NCBI GenBank assembly: GCA_910586615.1
Contig: CAJUJP010000058.1
Coordinates: forward strand, 1 to 19,694
Source: an uncultured Lachnospiraceae bacterium
Lineage (GTDB): Bacteria; Bacillota; Clostridia; Lachnospirales; Lachnospiraceae
Direction: 5' to 3'
Length of the DNA stretch: 19,694 bases
The translations under genes and the position numbers were made by a program. Below, in pieces: positions 1 to 7,622 of this stretch (position 1 is its first letter; every line of letters starts with the position of its first letter). Under the pieces are notes generated by a model. The model made no database searches and was not told where the DNA came from. It saw only the letters and a list, made by a program, of their open reading frames with translations.

Positions 1-11
1 GACGAGTAAGG

Positions 12-40
12 TTTTGCAAATGGCAATATAAAAGTATAAT
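12..40 (+). promoter_or_regulatory. Putative purA promoter with TTTTGCAAATG motif
   Basis: A perfect TATAAT lies at 35-40, with TTTTGC 17 bases upstream (12-17). The -35 match is poor, so the call rests on the -10. The block TTTTGCAAATGGCAATAT (12-29) recurs with one mismatch, and with the same distance to a -10-like hexamer, ahead of pdxS (6542-6570). A start site near 47 would give purA a leader of about 113 bases. A second TATAAT at 96-101 lies in a repeat of GTATAATCAAA (34-44 and 95-105) and is an alternative -10. No gene is visible in 1-159. Confidence 0.45.
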
Positions 41-159
41 CAAAGCTTATTTATTTTATAATAAATATTGATTTTATTTATGGTATGGCCTGCTGTATAA
101 TCAAACAGTAAGAAACGGGCGTTTTTCGCAGCAGATGAGTGCAAAAAGGAGGAATTAAA

Positions 160-1464
160 ATGGTAAAGGCAGTAGTAGGGGCTAACTGGGGAGATGAAGG
201 CAAAGGGAAGATCACGGATATGCTGGCCGAGAAAGCGGATATTATCGTGCGCTTTCAGGGGGGAGCCAATGCAGGACATACGATCGTAAACAATTATGGT
301 AAATTTGCGCTTCATACACTGCCGTCAGGTGTTTTCTACGGGCATACTACGAGCGTGATCGGTAACGGCGTGGCGCTGAATATCCCGATCCTGATGGATG
401 AGATCAGATCTGTCACAGACAGGGGTGTTCCAATGCCGAAGATACTTGTATCTGACAGGTGTCAGATGGTTATGCCGTACCATATTTTGTTTGACCAGTA
501 TGAGGAGGAGAGACTGGGCGGTAAATCTTTCGGGTCTACGAAATCAGGAATTGCACCTTTTTATTCGGATAAATATGCAAAGATCGGTTTTCAGGTGAGT
601 GAACTGTTTGATGAAGAACTTCTGCGGGAAAAAGTACAACGTGTCTGCGAGACTAAAAACGTAATTTTGGAGCATTTATATCACAAACCGGTGATCGATC
701 CTCAGGAACTGCTCGCTACGCTGCATGGATACAGGAAAATGATAGAACCTTATGTGTGTGATGTGTCGGCGTATCTGGATCGTGCGCTGAAAGATGACAA
801 GACGGTTCTTTTAGAGGGGCAGCTTGGAACACTGAAGGATCCGGATCACGGCATTTACCCTATGGTCACATCTTCTTCTACGCTGGCAGCTTTCGGAGCC
901 ATTGGTGCAGGTCTGCCGCCTCACGAGATCAGGGAGATCATCACAGTATGCAAGGCATACTCCTCCGCGGTGGGTGCAGGAGCGTTCGTGTCGGAAATCT
1001 TCGGAGAGGAAGCGGATGAACTGCGCCGCAGAGGAGGAGACGGCGGTGAGTTCGGAGCCACCACGGGAAGACCCAGACGTATGGGATGGTTTGACTGTGT
1101 GGCATCCAGGTACGGATGCAGGCTGCAAGGCACTACAGACGTGGCTTTTACGGTGCTGGATGTGCTGGGATATCTGGATGAGATTCCCGTATGTGTGGGT
1201 TACGAGATAGACGGTGTGGTGACGACGGATTTTCCTGTTACCTGCAAACTGGAAAAAGCAAAACCGGTACTGCAGAAGCTTCCAGGTTGGAAATGTGAGA
1301 TCCGGGGAATCAGGAACTATGATGAACTGCCGGAGAACTGCCGTAAATATGTGGAGTTTATTGAGGAACAGATCGGATATCCCATCACCATGGTTTCCAA
1401 CGGACCGGGCAGAGAGGATATTATTTACCGGAAGAAAACAGCGGCGAATTACCACGGCAAATAA
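160..1464 (+). CDS. purA: Adenylosuccinate synthetase (divergent clade)
   Basis: Catalyses GTP-dependent ligation of IMP and aspartate to adenylosuccinate, the first committed step of AMP synthesis, in the cytoplasm. The 434-residue length is normal for the family. The N-terminal loop WGDEGKGK (residues 10-17) contains the catalytic Asp12; His40 lies in NAGHT; TTGRPRR (301-307) is the C-terminal GTP/aspartate-binding segment. The start is ATG 160, preceded by AAAAGGAGG (145-153); an in-frame GTG at 139 lies before this site and is unlikely. Two IMP-binding stretches differ from the textbook sequence: EGQLG at 219-223 where most PurA have EGAQG, and STKSGIAPFYSDK where most have TTGRGIGPAYEDK. 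From memory this variant is typical of Lachnospiraceae PurA, so I still call it functional. An SDR gene follows after 88 bases. Confidence 0.95.
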   Translation: MVKAVVGANWGDEGKGKITDMLAEKADIIVRFQGGANAGHTIVNNYGKFALHTLPSGVFYGHTTSVIGNGVALNIPILMDEIRSVTDRGVPMPKILVSDRCQMVMPYHILFDQYEEERLGGKSFGSTKSGIAPFYSDKYAKIGFQVSELFDEELLREKVQRVCETKNVILEHLYHKPVIDPQELLATLHGYRKMIEPYVCDVSAYLDRALKDDKTVLLEGQLGTLKDPDHGIYPMVTSSSTLAAFGAIGAGLPPHEIREIITVCKAYSSAVGAGAFVSEIFGEEADELRRRGGDGGEFGATTGRPRRMGWFDCVASRYGCRLQGTTDVAFTVLDVLGYLDEIPVCVGYEIDGVVTTDFPVTCKLEKAKPVLQKLPGWKCEIRGIRNYDELPENCRKYVEFIEEQIGYPITMVSNGPGREDIIYRKKTAANYHGK

Positions 1465-1487
1465 TGAGTGAACTGCATGGCGCTTTG

Positions 1488-1496
1488 TGTTACAAT
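1488..1496 (+). promoter_or_regulatory. Candidate extended -10 promoter for the SDR gene
   Basis: TGT followed by TACAAT (1491-1496) forms an extended -10 element in the 88-base gap after purA. The hexamer 17 bases upstream (GTGAAC, 1468-1473) matches the -35 consensus at three positions. It would give a leader of about 50 bases, so the dehydrogenase could be transcribed independently of purA. No hairpin terminator separates the two genes. Confidence 0.35.
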
Positions 1497-1552
1497 GGAT
1501 ACACGGGTGGAAGTCATCGTTCAAATTCAGATGGAAAATAAGGAGGGATCCC

Positions 1553-2299
1553 ATGCTGCTGAAAAATAAGGTTGCGGTCGTTACCGGAGGAAGCCGGGGA
1601 ATCGGCTATGCCACAGTGGAGGCATTTTTGAAAGAAGGGGCGAAGGTGGTGTTGTGCGCCAGCCGGCAGGAGACGGCTGATCATGCAGTGTCAGAATTAA
1701 AGGAGACATATGCGGATGCGGCGGTAGAGGGAATCTTTCCGAATCTGTCGGGTTACGGGGCTGTGAAGGATGCTTTTGACAGTGTGGCAGAGAAGTATGG
1801 GAAGATTGATATTCTTGTGAATAATGCGGGGGTGTCGGACAGTACGCCGTTTCAGGAGTATACGGAAGAAACTTTTGAAAAAGTCATGGACTTGAATATT
1901 AAGGGCGTATATAACTGTTCCAGGGCAGCCAGTGAGCATATGATTGCCGCCGGAAGTGGCGTGATCCTGAATACATCCTCGATGGTAAGTTTGTACGGGC
2001 AGCCGGCCGGCATTGCGTATCCCACATCGAAGTTTGCAGTCAACGGATTTACGCTGTCTCTTGCCAGAGAGCTTGGACCGAAAGGAATTAGAGTAAACGC
2101 GGTGGCGCCGGGGATCACGTACACGGATATGATGCGCTCCGTGCCCAGGGAAGTGATCGATCCGATGATCGCACAGATTCCGCTGCGGCGTATGGGGCAG
2201 CCGGAGGACATTGCCAATGCGTTTGTATTTCTGGCATCGGATATGGCTTCCTATATCAGCGGGGAAGTGCTTCATGTGGACGGGCTGGCAAGAAGCTGA
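1553..2299 (+). CDS. Short-chain dehydrogenase/reductase (FabG/BaiA-like)
   Basis: A classical SDR of 248 residues with the complete active site: cofactor motif TGGSRGIG (11-18), NNAG (90-93), catalytic Ser143, Tyr156 and Lys160 (YPTSK), plus Asn115. Ser37-Arg38 after the second beta strand favours NADP(H) over NAD(H). ATG 1553 is chosen because AGGAGG lies at 1541-1546; the longer in-frame opening to 1487 has no such site. No signal peptide or membrane segment is visible. The family includes 3-oxoacyl-ACP reductases, sugar dehydrogenases and hydroxysteroid dehydrogenases. The C-terminal part (RRM.QPEDIAN, FLASDMAS) recalls bile-acid 3-alpha-HSDH BaiA, but BaiA carries an acidic residue where this protein has Ser-Arg. 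There is no fatty-acid or bile-acid cluster nearby, so the substrate is unknown. Confidence 0.85.
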   Translation: MLLKNKVAVVTGGSRGIGYATVEAFLKEGAKVVLCASRQETADHAVSELKETYADAAVEGIFPNLSGYGAVKDAFDSVAEKYGKIDILVNNAGVSDSTPFQEYTEETFEKVMDLNIKGVYNCSRAASEHMIAAGSGVILNTSSMVSLYGQPAGIAYPTSKFAVNGFTLSLARELGPKGIRVNAVAPGITYTDMMRSVPREVIDPMIAQIPLRRMGQPEDIANAFVFLASDMASYISGEVLHVDGLARS

Positions 2300-2348
2300 C
2301 GAAAGATATATGTTATGTAAACTACAGAAGACAGGTTAGCGTAAGACA

Positions 2349-2383
2349 ATACAAGATATGTTTATTGTTGTATGGACATATCT
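2349..2383 (+). promoter_or_regulatory. Interleaved palindromes upstream of lysR
   Basis: Two perfect inverted repeats overlap in the gap ahead of the LysR gene: ATACAA (2349-2354) with TTGTAT (2368-2373), and AGATATGT (2354-2361) with ACATATCT (2376-2383). They end 36 bases before the start codon. LysR-type proteins commonly bind such dyads near their own promoter, so an autoregulatory operator is plausible. There is no T tract, so a terminator for the SDR gene is less likely. Confidence 0.35.
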
Positions 2384-2404
2384 GTAATCCGATGTAAGAA
2401 AATT

Positions 2405-2423
2405 GGAGTTATGTAAACTATGA
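2405..2423 (+). promoter_or_regulatory. Start-region repeat with ATG-TAA start-stop (lysR copy)
   Basis: The 19 bases GGAGTTATGTAAACTATGA span the ribosome binding site and start codon of the LysR gene and recur exactly at the pdxT start (7604-7622). Between the GGAG and the real ATG (2420) sits ATG-TAA (2411-2416), a minimal start-stop. The core is also a small dyad, AGTT-ATGTA-AACT. A third 13-base copy (GTTATGTAAACTA, 2312-2324) lies just after the SDR stop without a ribosome binding site. Confidence 0.6.
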
Positions 2424-3295
2424 ACAACCTGGAATATTATAAAGTATTCTATCATGTTGCGAGAGCAGGGAACCTGACCCTGGCCGGGAAAGAACTGAAT
2501 ATTTCCCAGCCGGCCGTCAGCCAGTCTGTCAGGCAGCTGGAAACGGCGCTTGGCACGAAGCTTTTTGCCAGAGCGGCGAAAGGCGTGCGGCTGACGGGGG
2601 AGGGGGAACTGCTCTATCGTTATGTGGCGAAGGGGTATGAACAGATTGCACTGGGGGAACAGAAACTCAGGCAGATGCTGGATCTGGAACTGGGGGAGAT
2701 CCAGATCGGAGCCAGTGACATGACGCTGCGTTTTTATCTGCTTCCCTATCTGGAACAGTTTCACGAGAAATATCCTCATATCAAAGTAAAAGTCAGCAAC
2801 GCGCCTACACCGGAGACTCTTGACAATCTGCGGGAAAATAAGATAGACTTTGGGGTGGTGAGCACACCCTTTAATATCGGGGAAGACATCAGGGCAGTGG
2901 AGGCGCGGGAGATCGAAGATGTGTTTGTGGCGGGCAGGAGATTTATTCAGTACAAGAACCGTATGCTGGATCTGCGCGAATTGGAGAAAATGCCTGTTAT
3001 CTGTCTGGAAGGCGCCACCAGCACCAGAAGCTATATGGATTCTTTTTTGCAGAAAAACGGTGTGCTGGTTCAGCCGGAATTTGAACTGGCTACCAGCGGT
3101 ATGATCGTGCAGTTTGCCTTGCGTAATCTGGGTGTGGGCTGTGTGATGCGTGATTTTGCCAGGGAATACCTGGAAGACGGAAAACTGTTTGAACTGCGGT
3201 TTAACATGATCATACCGAAGCGGCATTTCTGCGTGGTGACCAATCCGAAGAATCCTCTGTCGGCAGCGGCGAAAAATATGCTTGCACTTCTCTGA
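2420..3295 (+). CDS. LysR-family transcriptional regulator
   Basis: A LysR-type regulator of 291 residues, normal for the family. The N-terminal winged helix-turn-helix spans about residues 1-60, with the recognition part around ISQPAVSQSVRQLE and the conserved LGTKLFAR turn. The rest is a two-lobed effector-binding domain beginning near residue 90 (GEIQIGASD). Such proteins usually act as tetramers and respond to a small metabolite. No divergent gene lies upstream; the co-oriented SDR before it and the HAD phosphatase after it are the only near candidates for a target, and neither link is shown. The start codon is fixed by GGAG at 2405-2408 (11-base spacing) and lies in the repeated 19-base start region. 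Dyads at 2349-2383 may be its own operator. Confidence 0.92.
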   Translation: MNNLEYYKVFYHVARAGNLTLAGKELNISQPAVSQSVRQLETALGTKLFARAAKGVRLTGEGELLYRYVAKGYEQIALGEQKLRQMLDLELGEIQIGASDMTLRFYLLPYLEQFHEKYPHIKVKVSNAPTPETLDNLRENKIDFGVVSTPFNIGEDIRAVEAREIEDVFVAGRRFIQYKNRMLDLRELEKMPVICLEGATSTRSYMDSFLQKNGVLVQPEFELATSGMIVQFALRNLGVGCVMRDFAREYLEDGKLFELRFNMIIPKRHFCVVTNPKNPLSAAAKNMLALL

Positions 3296-3400
3296 CGACA
3301 GATTCATGGCAGGTCTGTACATGTATGAGAACAGATCAGTCCCGGCATCCGGTCCGGTGCTGTATTATGATGTGCAATAATAACGAAACGGAGAAAAAGA

Positions 3401-4006
3401 ATGATTACAACAATTATATTTGACATTGGCAACGTACTTGCTGAGTTTACATGGAAAGAGCATTTTGAGGGCTTCGGCTATGATGCCGGCATGGTTGATC
3501 GGCTTGCGCAGGCCACAGTCAAGCACCCCGCATGGAATGAAAATGACAGGGGTGTCATGGACATGGAAGATATCATCAACGAGTTTGTGGCGTTTGACCC
3601 GGAGATCGGGCAGGATATTCGCAAAGTAATGAAAGATGTCAGTACGATGATTGCCCGCAATGACTATGCAATCCCGTGGATTCAGGATTTGAAGAAAAAA
3701 GGATACAGGGTGCTCTACTTATCCAATTTTTCAGTGAAAGCGGAGACAGATTGTGCCCATGCACTTGATTTTGTTCCATATATGGACGGCGGTATTTTCT
3801 CTTATCAGGAAAAGATCATCAAGCCAATGCCGGAAATCTATCAACTGCTCATAGACCGTTATGAACTTGTGCCGGAAGAATGTGTTTTTATGGATGATAC
3901 ACTGATAAATCTGACGGCTGCGGAGAAATTCGGACTTCATACGATCCATTTTCAGAATCAGGCGCAGGCCATAGAGGAATTGCGGAAGCTGGGTGTGGAT
4001 GCGTGA
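3401..4006 (+). CDS. HAD-superfamily hydrolase, subfamily IA (YihX-like)
   Basis: A cytoplasmic phosphatase-type HAD protein of 201 residues. Motif I is FDIGNV with nucleophile Asp8; the +2 position is Gly10 instead of the usual Asp, as in the YihX (glucose-1-phosphate phosphatase) branch. Motif II is Ser109 (YLSNFS), motif III Lys141 (IIKP), and motif IV Asp165-Asp166 (FMDD). The cap is the small alpha-helical type between residues 15 and 90. GGAG about 10 bases before the ATG supports the start. The natural substrate cannot be told from sequence. It follows lysR after 105 bases and ends at a bidirectional terminator. Confidence 0.85.
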   Translation: MITTIIFDIGNVLAEFTWKEHFEGFGYDAGMVDRLAQATVKHPAWNENDRGVMDMEDIINEFVAFDPEIGQDIRKVMKDVSTMIARNDYAIPWIQDLKKKGYRVLYLSNFSVKAETDCAHALDFVPYMDGGIFSYQEKIIKPMPEIYQLLIDRYELVPEECVFMDDTLINLTAAEKFGLHTIHFQNQAQAIEELRKLGVDA

Positions 4007-4012
4007 AAAATG

Positions 4013-4050
4013 GAGCTTTCCTTTTGAACAGATGTTCAAAAGAAAAGCTC
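4013..4050. terminator. Bidirectional terminator between HAD gene and flavodiiron gene
   Basis: Two 17-base arms (4013-4029 and 4034-4050) flank the loop AGAT and differ at one position. That mismatch is C-A in a plus-strand transcript but a G-U wobble in the minus-strand one. On the minus strand the stem is followed by CA and then five T; on the plus strand only by TATTCGTTT. It therefore serves the minus-strand flavodiiron gene best and probably also the HAD gene. Confidence 0.8.
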
Positions 4051-4065
4051 TATTCGTTTAAGAGA

Positions 4066-5223
4066 TTAATTTCTGCATAATTCTTCTGCCAGTGCCTCGA
4101 TCTGTGCCATATTTTCTTCTGTTAAAGCAGACCGGATCTGAACCGTATTCTCCGCAAAGGTAATGTCCTTGCAGCCTTCCAGCCGGGCTCTCATTGCCTT
4201 CGCAGCCATGGGTGCCCAGGAGCCGTTCTCTATCAGAGCGACAGTACGGTTCTGGTAGTTATGGCAGACCAGTTCGTTGATGAACTCACGCATATAGGGA
4301 AACATTTCCGCGTTGTAGGTGGTGGTTGCCAGTACCAGCCTGCCGTAACGGAAAGCATCTTCTACGCATTCAGCTTTATCATCTCTGGCAAGGTCAGCCA
4401 CAACGACCTTCGGACAGCCTTTTTCTTCCAGCTTCCTGGCAAGCAGTTCTGCGGCGGCTTTGGTGTTGCCATAAACGGAAGTGTATGCGATCATGACACC
4501 TTCCGACTCCACGCCGTAAGAGGACCAGGTCTGATAAAGGTTTACATAATATTCCAGATTTTCTTTCAGAATCGGACCGTGCAAGGGGCAGATCATCTGG
4601 ATATCAAGGGCTGCCGCCTTTTTCAAAAGATTCTGTACCTGCATACCGAATTTGCCTACGATACCAAAATAGTAGCGGCGCGCTTCACAGGCCCAGTCTT
4701 CTTCAACATCAAGGGCTCCGAATTTGCCGAAGCCGTCGGCAGAGAAAAGTACTTTGTCGTAGCTGTCATAGGTGACCATAACCTCCGGCCAGTGAACCAT
4801 CGGCGCGGCCACGAATTGCAAGGTATGCGTGCCGAGAGACAGGGAGTCCCCGTCTTTGATTACCAGTCGCTTGTCAGCGTAATCTACGCCGAAGAACTGA
4901 CGCATCATGGTGAAGGCCGGCGCGGATGCGACAATGACTGCCTCCGGATAAGCCTTTGCAAAGACGTCGATGTTCGATGAGTGGTCAGGTTCCATATGCT
5001 GTACCACCAGATAATCCGGTGTACGTGTGCCAAGGATTTTCTGCAGATTCTGCATCCATTCCCCGCCGAAGTCTGAGTCCACAGTGTCCATAACAGCAAT
5101 TTTGTCATCCATGATCACATATGAATTGTAAGCCATTCCGTTTTCTACGATGTACTGGCCTTCGAAAAGGTCGATGTTGTGATCATTTACGCCTATGTAG
5201 TGAATGTCTTTGGTGATTTCCAT
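4066..5223 (-). CDS. Flavodiiron protein (A-type flavoprotein, FprA-like)
   Basis: A 385-residue class A flavodiiron protein, which reduces O2 to water and/or NO to N2O and protects anaerobes. The N-terminal metallo-beta-lactamase-like domain carries the full diiron ligand set: His76, Glu78, Asp80 and His81 (HMEPDH), His144, Asp163 and His215. The C-terminal flavodoxin domain begins near residue 242, with the FMN phosphate loop TSVYGNT at 249-255. There is no rubredoxin extension, so electrons must come from a separate rubredoxin or similar donor, and none is encoded in the window. AAAAGGAG precedes the start by about 8 bases. It is a single-gene unit with its own promoter (5338-5366) and a leader of about 108 bases. 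O2 or NO preference cannot be decided from sequence. Confidence 0.93.
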   Translation of the reverse strand: MEITKDIHYIGVNDHNIDLFEGQYIVENGMAYNSYVIMDDKIAVMDTVDSDFGGEWMQNLQKILGTRTPDYLVVQHMEPDHSSNIDVFAKAYPEAVIVASAPAFTMMRQFFGVDYADKRLVIKDGDSLSLGTHTLQFVAAPMVHWPEVMVTYDSYDKVLFSADGFGKFGALDVEEDWACEARRYYFGIVGKFGMQVQNLLKKAAALDIQMICPLHGPILKENLEYYVNLYQTWSSYGVESEGVMIAYTSVYGNTKAAAELLARKLEEKGCPKVVVADLARDDKAECVEDAFRYGRLVLATTTYNAEMFPYMREFINELVCHNYQNRTVALIENGSWAPMAAKAMRARLEGCKDITFAENTVQIRSALTEENMAQIEALAEELCRN

Positions 5224-5337
5224 AGTGAGTCTCCTTTTTATATGTTGAATGATATGTGATCGGCTGCTTTTCTATAAATGTGTGCGGCATACAAACAGCA
5301 CAGACATGAAAAAGCATACCGGAATAAAACCTATATC

Positions 5338-5366
5338 AGTATAGCGTTTTTTGGATGACTTGACAA
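5338..5366 (-). promoter_or_regulatory. Sigma-A-type promoter of the flavodiiron gene
   Basis: Read on the minus strand, TTGTCA (5361-5366) and TATACT (5338-5343) are separated by exactly 17 bases, each matching the consensus at five of six positions. The predicted start site is near 5331, giving a leader of about 108 bases. Confidence 0.75.
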
Positions 5367-5555
5367 TATTTCCAGCACAGATTGACTTTAAGAATGTAAA
5401 ATGATACTGTTCAGACAGAGTCAGGAGCGGAATCGTGGTGGCAGATGCAAATATTAAATCTGCGTCGTCCCGTCGCGAAAACACTCCGGAATGAGGATTT
5501 TACGTGAAAACAGGTGCAGGACAGTGTGCGAAAGTGCAGAACATAAAAAAAGTAA

Positions 5556-5635
5556 TTTGCTTCGCAAAATAACAAATCGAACAAGTTCGATTGCGAGCTC
5601 CGCTTCGCGAACTCGAATAAGTGGAGGAATTTCCT
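5556..5635. repeat. Multi-hairpin palindromic module before tcdA
   Basis: Successive dyads are packed into 80 bases: TTTGC-ttc-GCAAA (5556-5568); a perfect 8-base stem AATCGAAC-aa-GTTCGATT (5575-5592); a compound stem with outer CGAG (5594-5597)/CTCG (5612-5615) and inner CGC-ttc-GCG (5601-5609); and AGGAA-t-TTCCT (5625-5635). There is no T tract. The arrangement looks like a dispersed intergenic palindromic element or a structured leader, ending 22-34 bases before the possible tcdA starts. Confidence 0.5.
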
Positions 5636-5669
5636 ATACCATAAAATAGAAACAGAAATGAGGACAGGT

Positions 5670-6416
5670 ATGACAGAACAATTTTCCAGAACAGAAATAT
5701 TGATGGGCAGTGAGGCGATGGACAGGCTGGCACATTCCCGGGTGGCGGTATTCGGTGTGGGCGGCGTGGGCGGTTATGTATGTGAGGCATTGGCACGAAG
5801 CGGCGTAGGGGCACTTGACCTGATTGACAATGATACGGTCTGCCTTTCCAATATCAACAGACAGATCATTGCCACCCATAGGACGATCGGCAAATATAAA
5901 ACAGAAGTGATGAAGGAGCGGATACTGGATATCAATCCGGCGGCCATAGTGCGGGATTATCAGTGTTTTTTTCTGCCGGAAAATGCGGGACAGTTCCCGT
6001 TTGATGAGTACGATTACGTGGTGGATGCGGTGGATACCGTAACGGCCAAGATCGAGATTATCATGCGCGCGCAGGCGTATCATGTGCCCGTGATCAGCAG
6101 CATGGGAGCGGGAAATAAGCTGGATGCAAGCGCTTTCCGGGTGGCGGATATTTATGAAACGAAGGTGTGTCCGCTTGCCAGGGTGATGCGCCGGGAGCTG
6201 AAAAAAAGAAATGTGGAACATCTGAAGGTGGTTTATTCGGAGGAAGAACCGATAAAGCCTGCAGAGGCGGGAAAGCGACGGGAAGAAATCCATAACACAG
6301 AGGAAGAAAACACGGGCGCGCAGCGCAGAGCAATTCCCGGAAGCGTTGCTTTCGTGCCTTCCGTGGCAGGATTGATTATTGCGGGGGAAGTGGTGAAGGA
6401 TCTGGCAGGATTATAA
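5670..6416 (+). CDS. tcdA: tRNA threonylcarbamoyladenosine dehydratase (TcdA/CsdL)
   Basis: An E1-like (ThiF/MoeB fold) enzyme of 248 residues that uses ATP to cyclise t6A37 to ct6A37 in ANN-decoding tRNAs. The nucleotide loop is GVGGVGG (29-35); adenylation residues include Asp53 and Asp55 (LIDNDTV), Asn63-Arg64-Gln65, Lys77, and Asp119-Asp122 (VVDAVD). The C-terminal FVPSVAGL/GEVV segment is typical of this subfamily, and there is no rhodanese or catalytic-Cys extension as in ThiF/MoeZ. ATG 5670 is preferred because GAGGA lies 5-9 bases before it; ATG 5658 is an in-frame alternative adding four residues. A charged, low-complexity stretch (about 198-220) precedes the last conserved block. 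It is monocistronic and preceded by the hairpin module. Confidence 0.9.
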   Translation: MTEQFSRTEILMGSEAMDRLAHSRVAVFGVGGVGGYVCEALARSGVGALDLIDNDTVCLSNINRQIIATHRTIGKYKTEVMKERILDINPAAIVRDYQCFFLPENAGQFPFDEYDYVVDAVDTVTAKIEIIMRAQAYHVPVISSMGAGNKLDASAFRVADIYETKVCPLARVMRRELKKRNVEHLKVVYSEEEPIKPAEAGKRREEIHNTEEENTGAQRRAIPGSVAFVPSVAGLIIAGEVVKDLAGL

Positions 6417-6452
6417 AATATGTGACGAACAGGGAAAATATGGAACTGATCA

Positions 6453-6479
6453 GACAGCGCAGTTTTGAGATCTGCTGTC
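6453..6479 (+). other. Weak hairpin downstream of tcdA
   Basis: GACAGC and AG (6453-6458, 6461-6462) can pair with CTGCTGTC (6472-6479) with a two-base bulge. There is no T tract, so termination of tcdA here is uncertain. A second dyad, AAAATAAC/GTTATTTT (6523-6530/6538-6545), lies just upstream of the pdxS promoter motif. Confidence 0.25.
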
Positions 6480-6541
6480 AGTCTGTATTATATGCTTTTA
6501 TGAAAAAATGCTGGTATGTATAAAAATAACAAAACTGGTTA

Positions 6542-6570
6542 TTTTGCAAATGCCAATATGCTGTTATATT
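6542..6570 (+). promoter_or_regulatory. Putative pdxS promoter sharing the purA motif
   Basis: TTTTGCAAATGCCAATAT (6542-6559) matches the block upstream of purA at 17 of 18 positions. TATATT (6565-6570) lies at the same offset as the purA TATAAT. The inferred leader to the pdxS start is about 86 bases. A dyad ending at 6545 overlaps the left edge and could be an operator. The -35 region is not canonical. Confidence 0.4.
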
Positions 6571-6662
6571 TCTGGTAACCGCTGTGTAGGTTTCTGACGG
6601 CGGCGGTAAAGGGGATTGATGAAGTATAGAAGGAAAAACGACAAGGAGGCATTGGGAACCGG

Positions 6663-7538
<876 letters not shown>

Positions 7539-7603
7539 ATTATATAGGATTTTGTGAAGCGGAATCATGTCGGTTGGCGAATGTTTATGGAGTAGATGGA
7601 TGA

Positions 7604-7622
7604 GGAGTTATGTAAACTATGA
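7604..7622 (+). promoter_or_regulatory. Start-region repeat with ATG-TAA start-stop (pdxT copy)
   Basis: This is the second exact copy of the 19-base sequence seen at the lysR start. GGAG (7604-7607) is followed two bases later by ATG-TAA (7610-7615), then ACT and the real pdxT ATG (7619). A ribosome could initiate and stop at once on the first ATG, or the sequence may be a protein-binding dyad (AGTT-ATGTA-AACT). Confidence 0.6.

Larger units (their letters stand above)
5224..5657. other. 434-base intergenic region between fprA-like gene and tcdA
   Basis: The left part is the leader and promoter of the minus-strand flavodiiron gene. The middle (about 5370-5550) contains no gene I can support; TTGACT with TACTGT 17 bases later is a weak plus-strand promoter candidate for tcdA. 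The right part (5556-5635) is a run of palindromes described separately. Two short GTG openings with ribosome-binding-like sequences are present (5435-5494 and 5504-5572) but have no other support. Confidence 0.6.

Noticed and set aside
12..159. Purine-type riboswitch in the purA leader
   Set aside because: No conserved three-way junction or loop-loop core is visible; only AT-rich sequence and two TATAAT boxes.
2336..3322. Long minus-strand open frames, e.g. opposite lysR, and similar ones at 811-1554 and 9935-11170
   Set aside because: They are antisense to well-supported genes, rich in His, Arg, Cys and Phe as expected of shadow frames, and have no family similarity or ribosome binding site.
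5435..5572. Two short GTG-started openings (5435-5494 and 5504-5572) with AGGAG- or TGAGGA-like sequences upstream
   Set aside because: Only 19 and 22 residues, no precursor-peptide features, no adjacent processing genes; the second runs into the first hairpin of the palindromic module.
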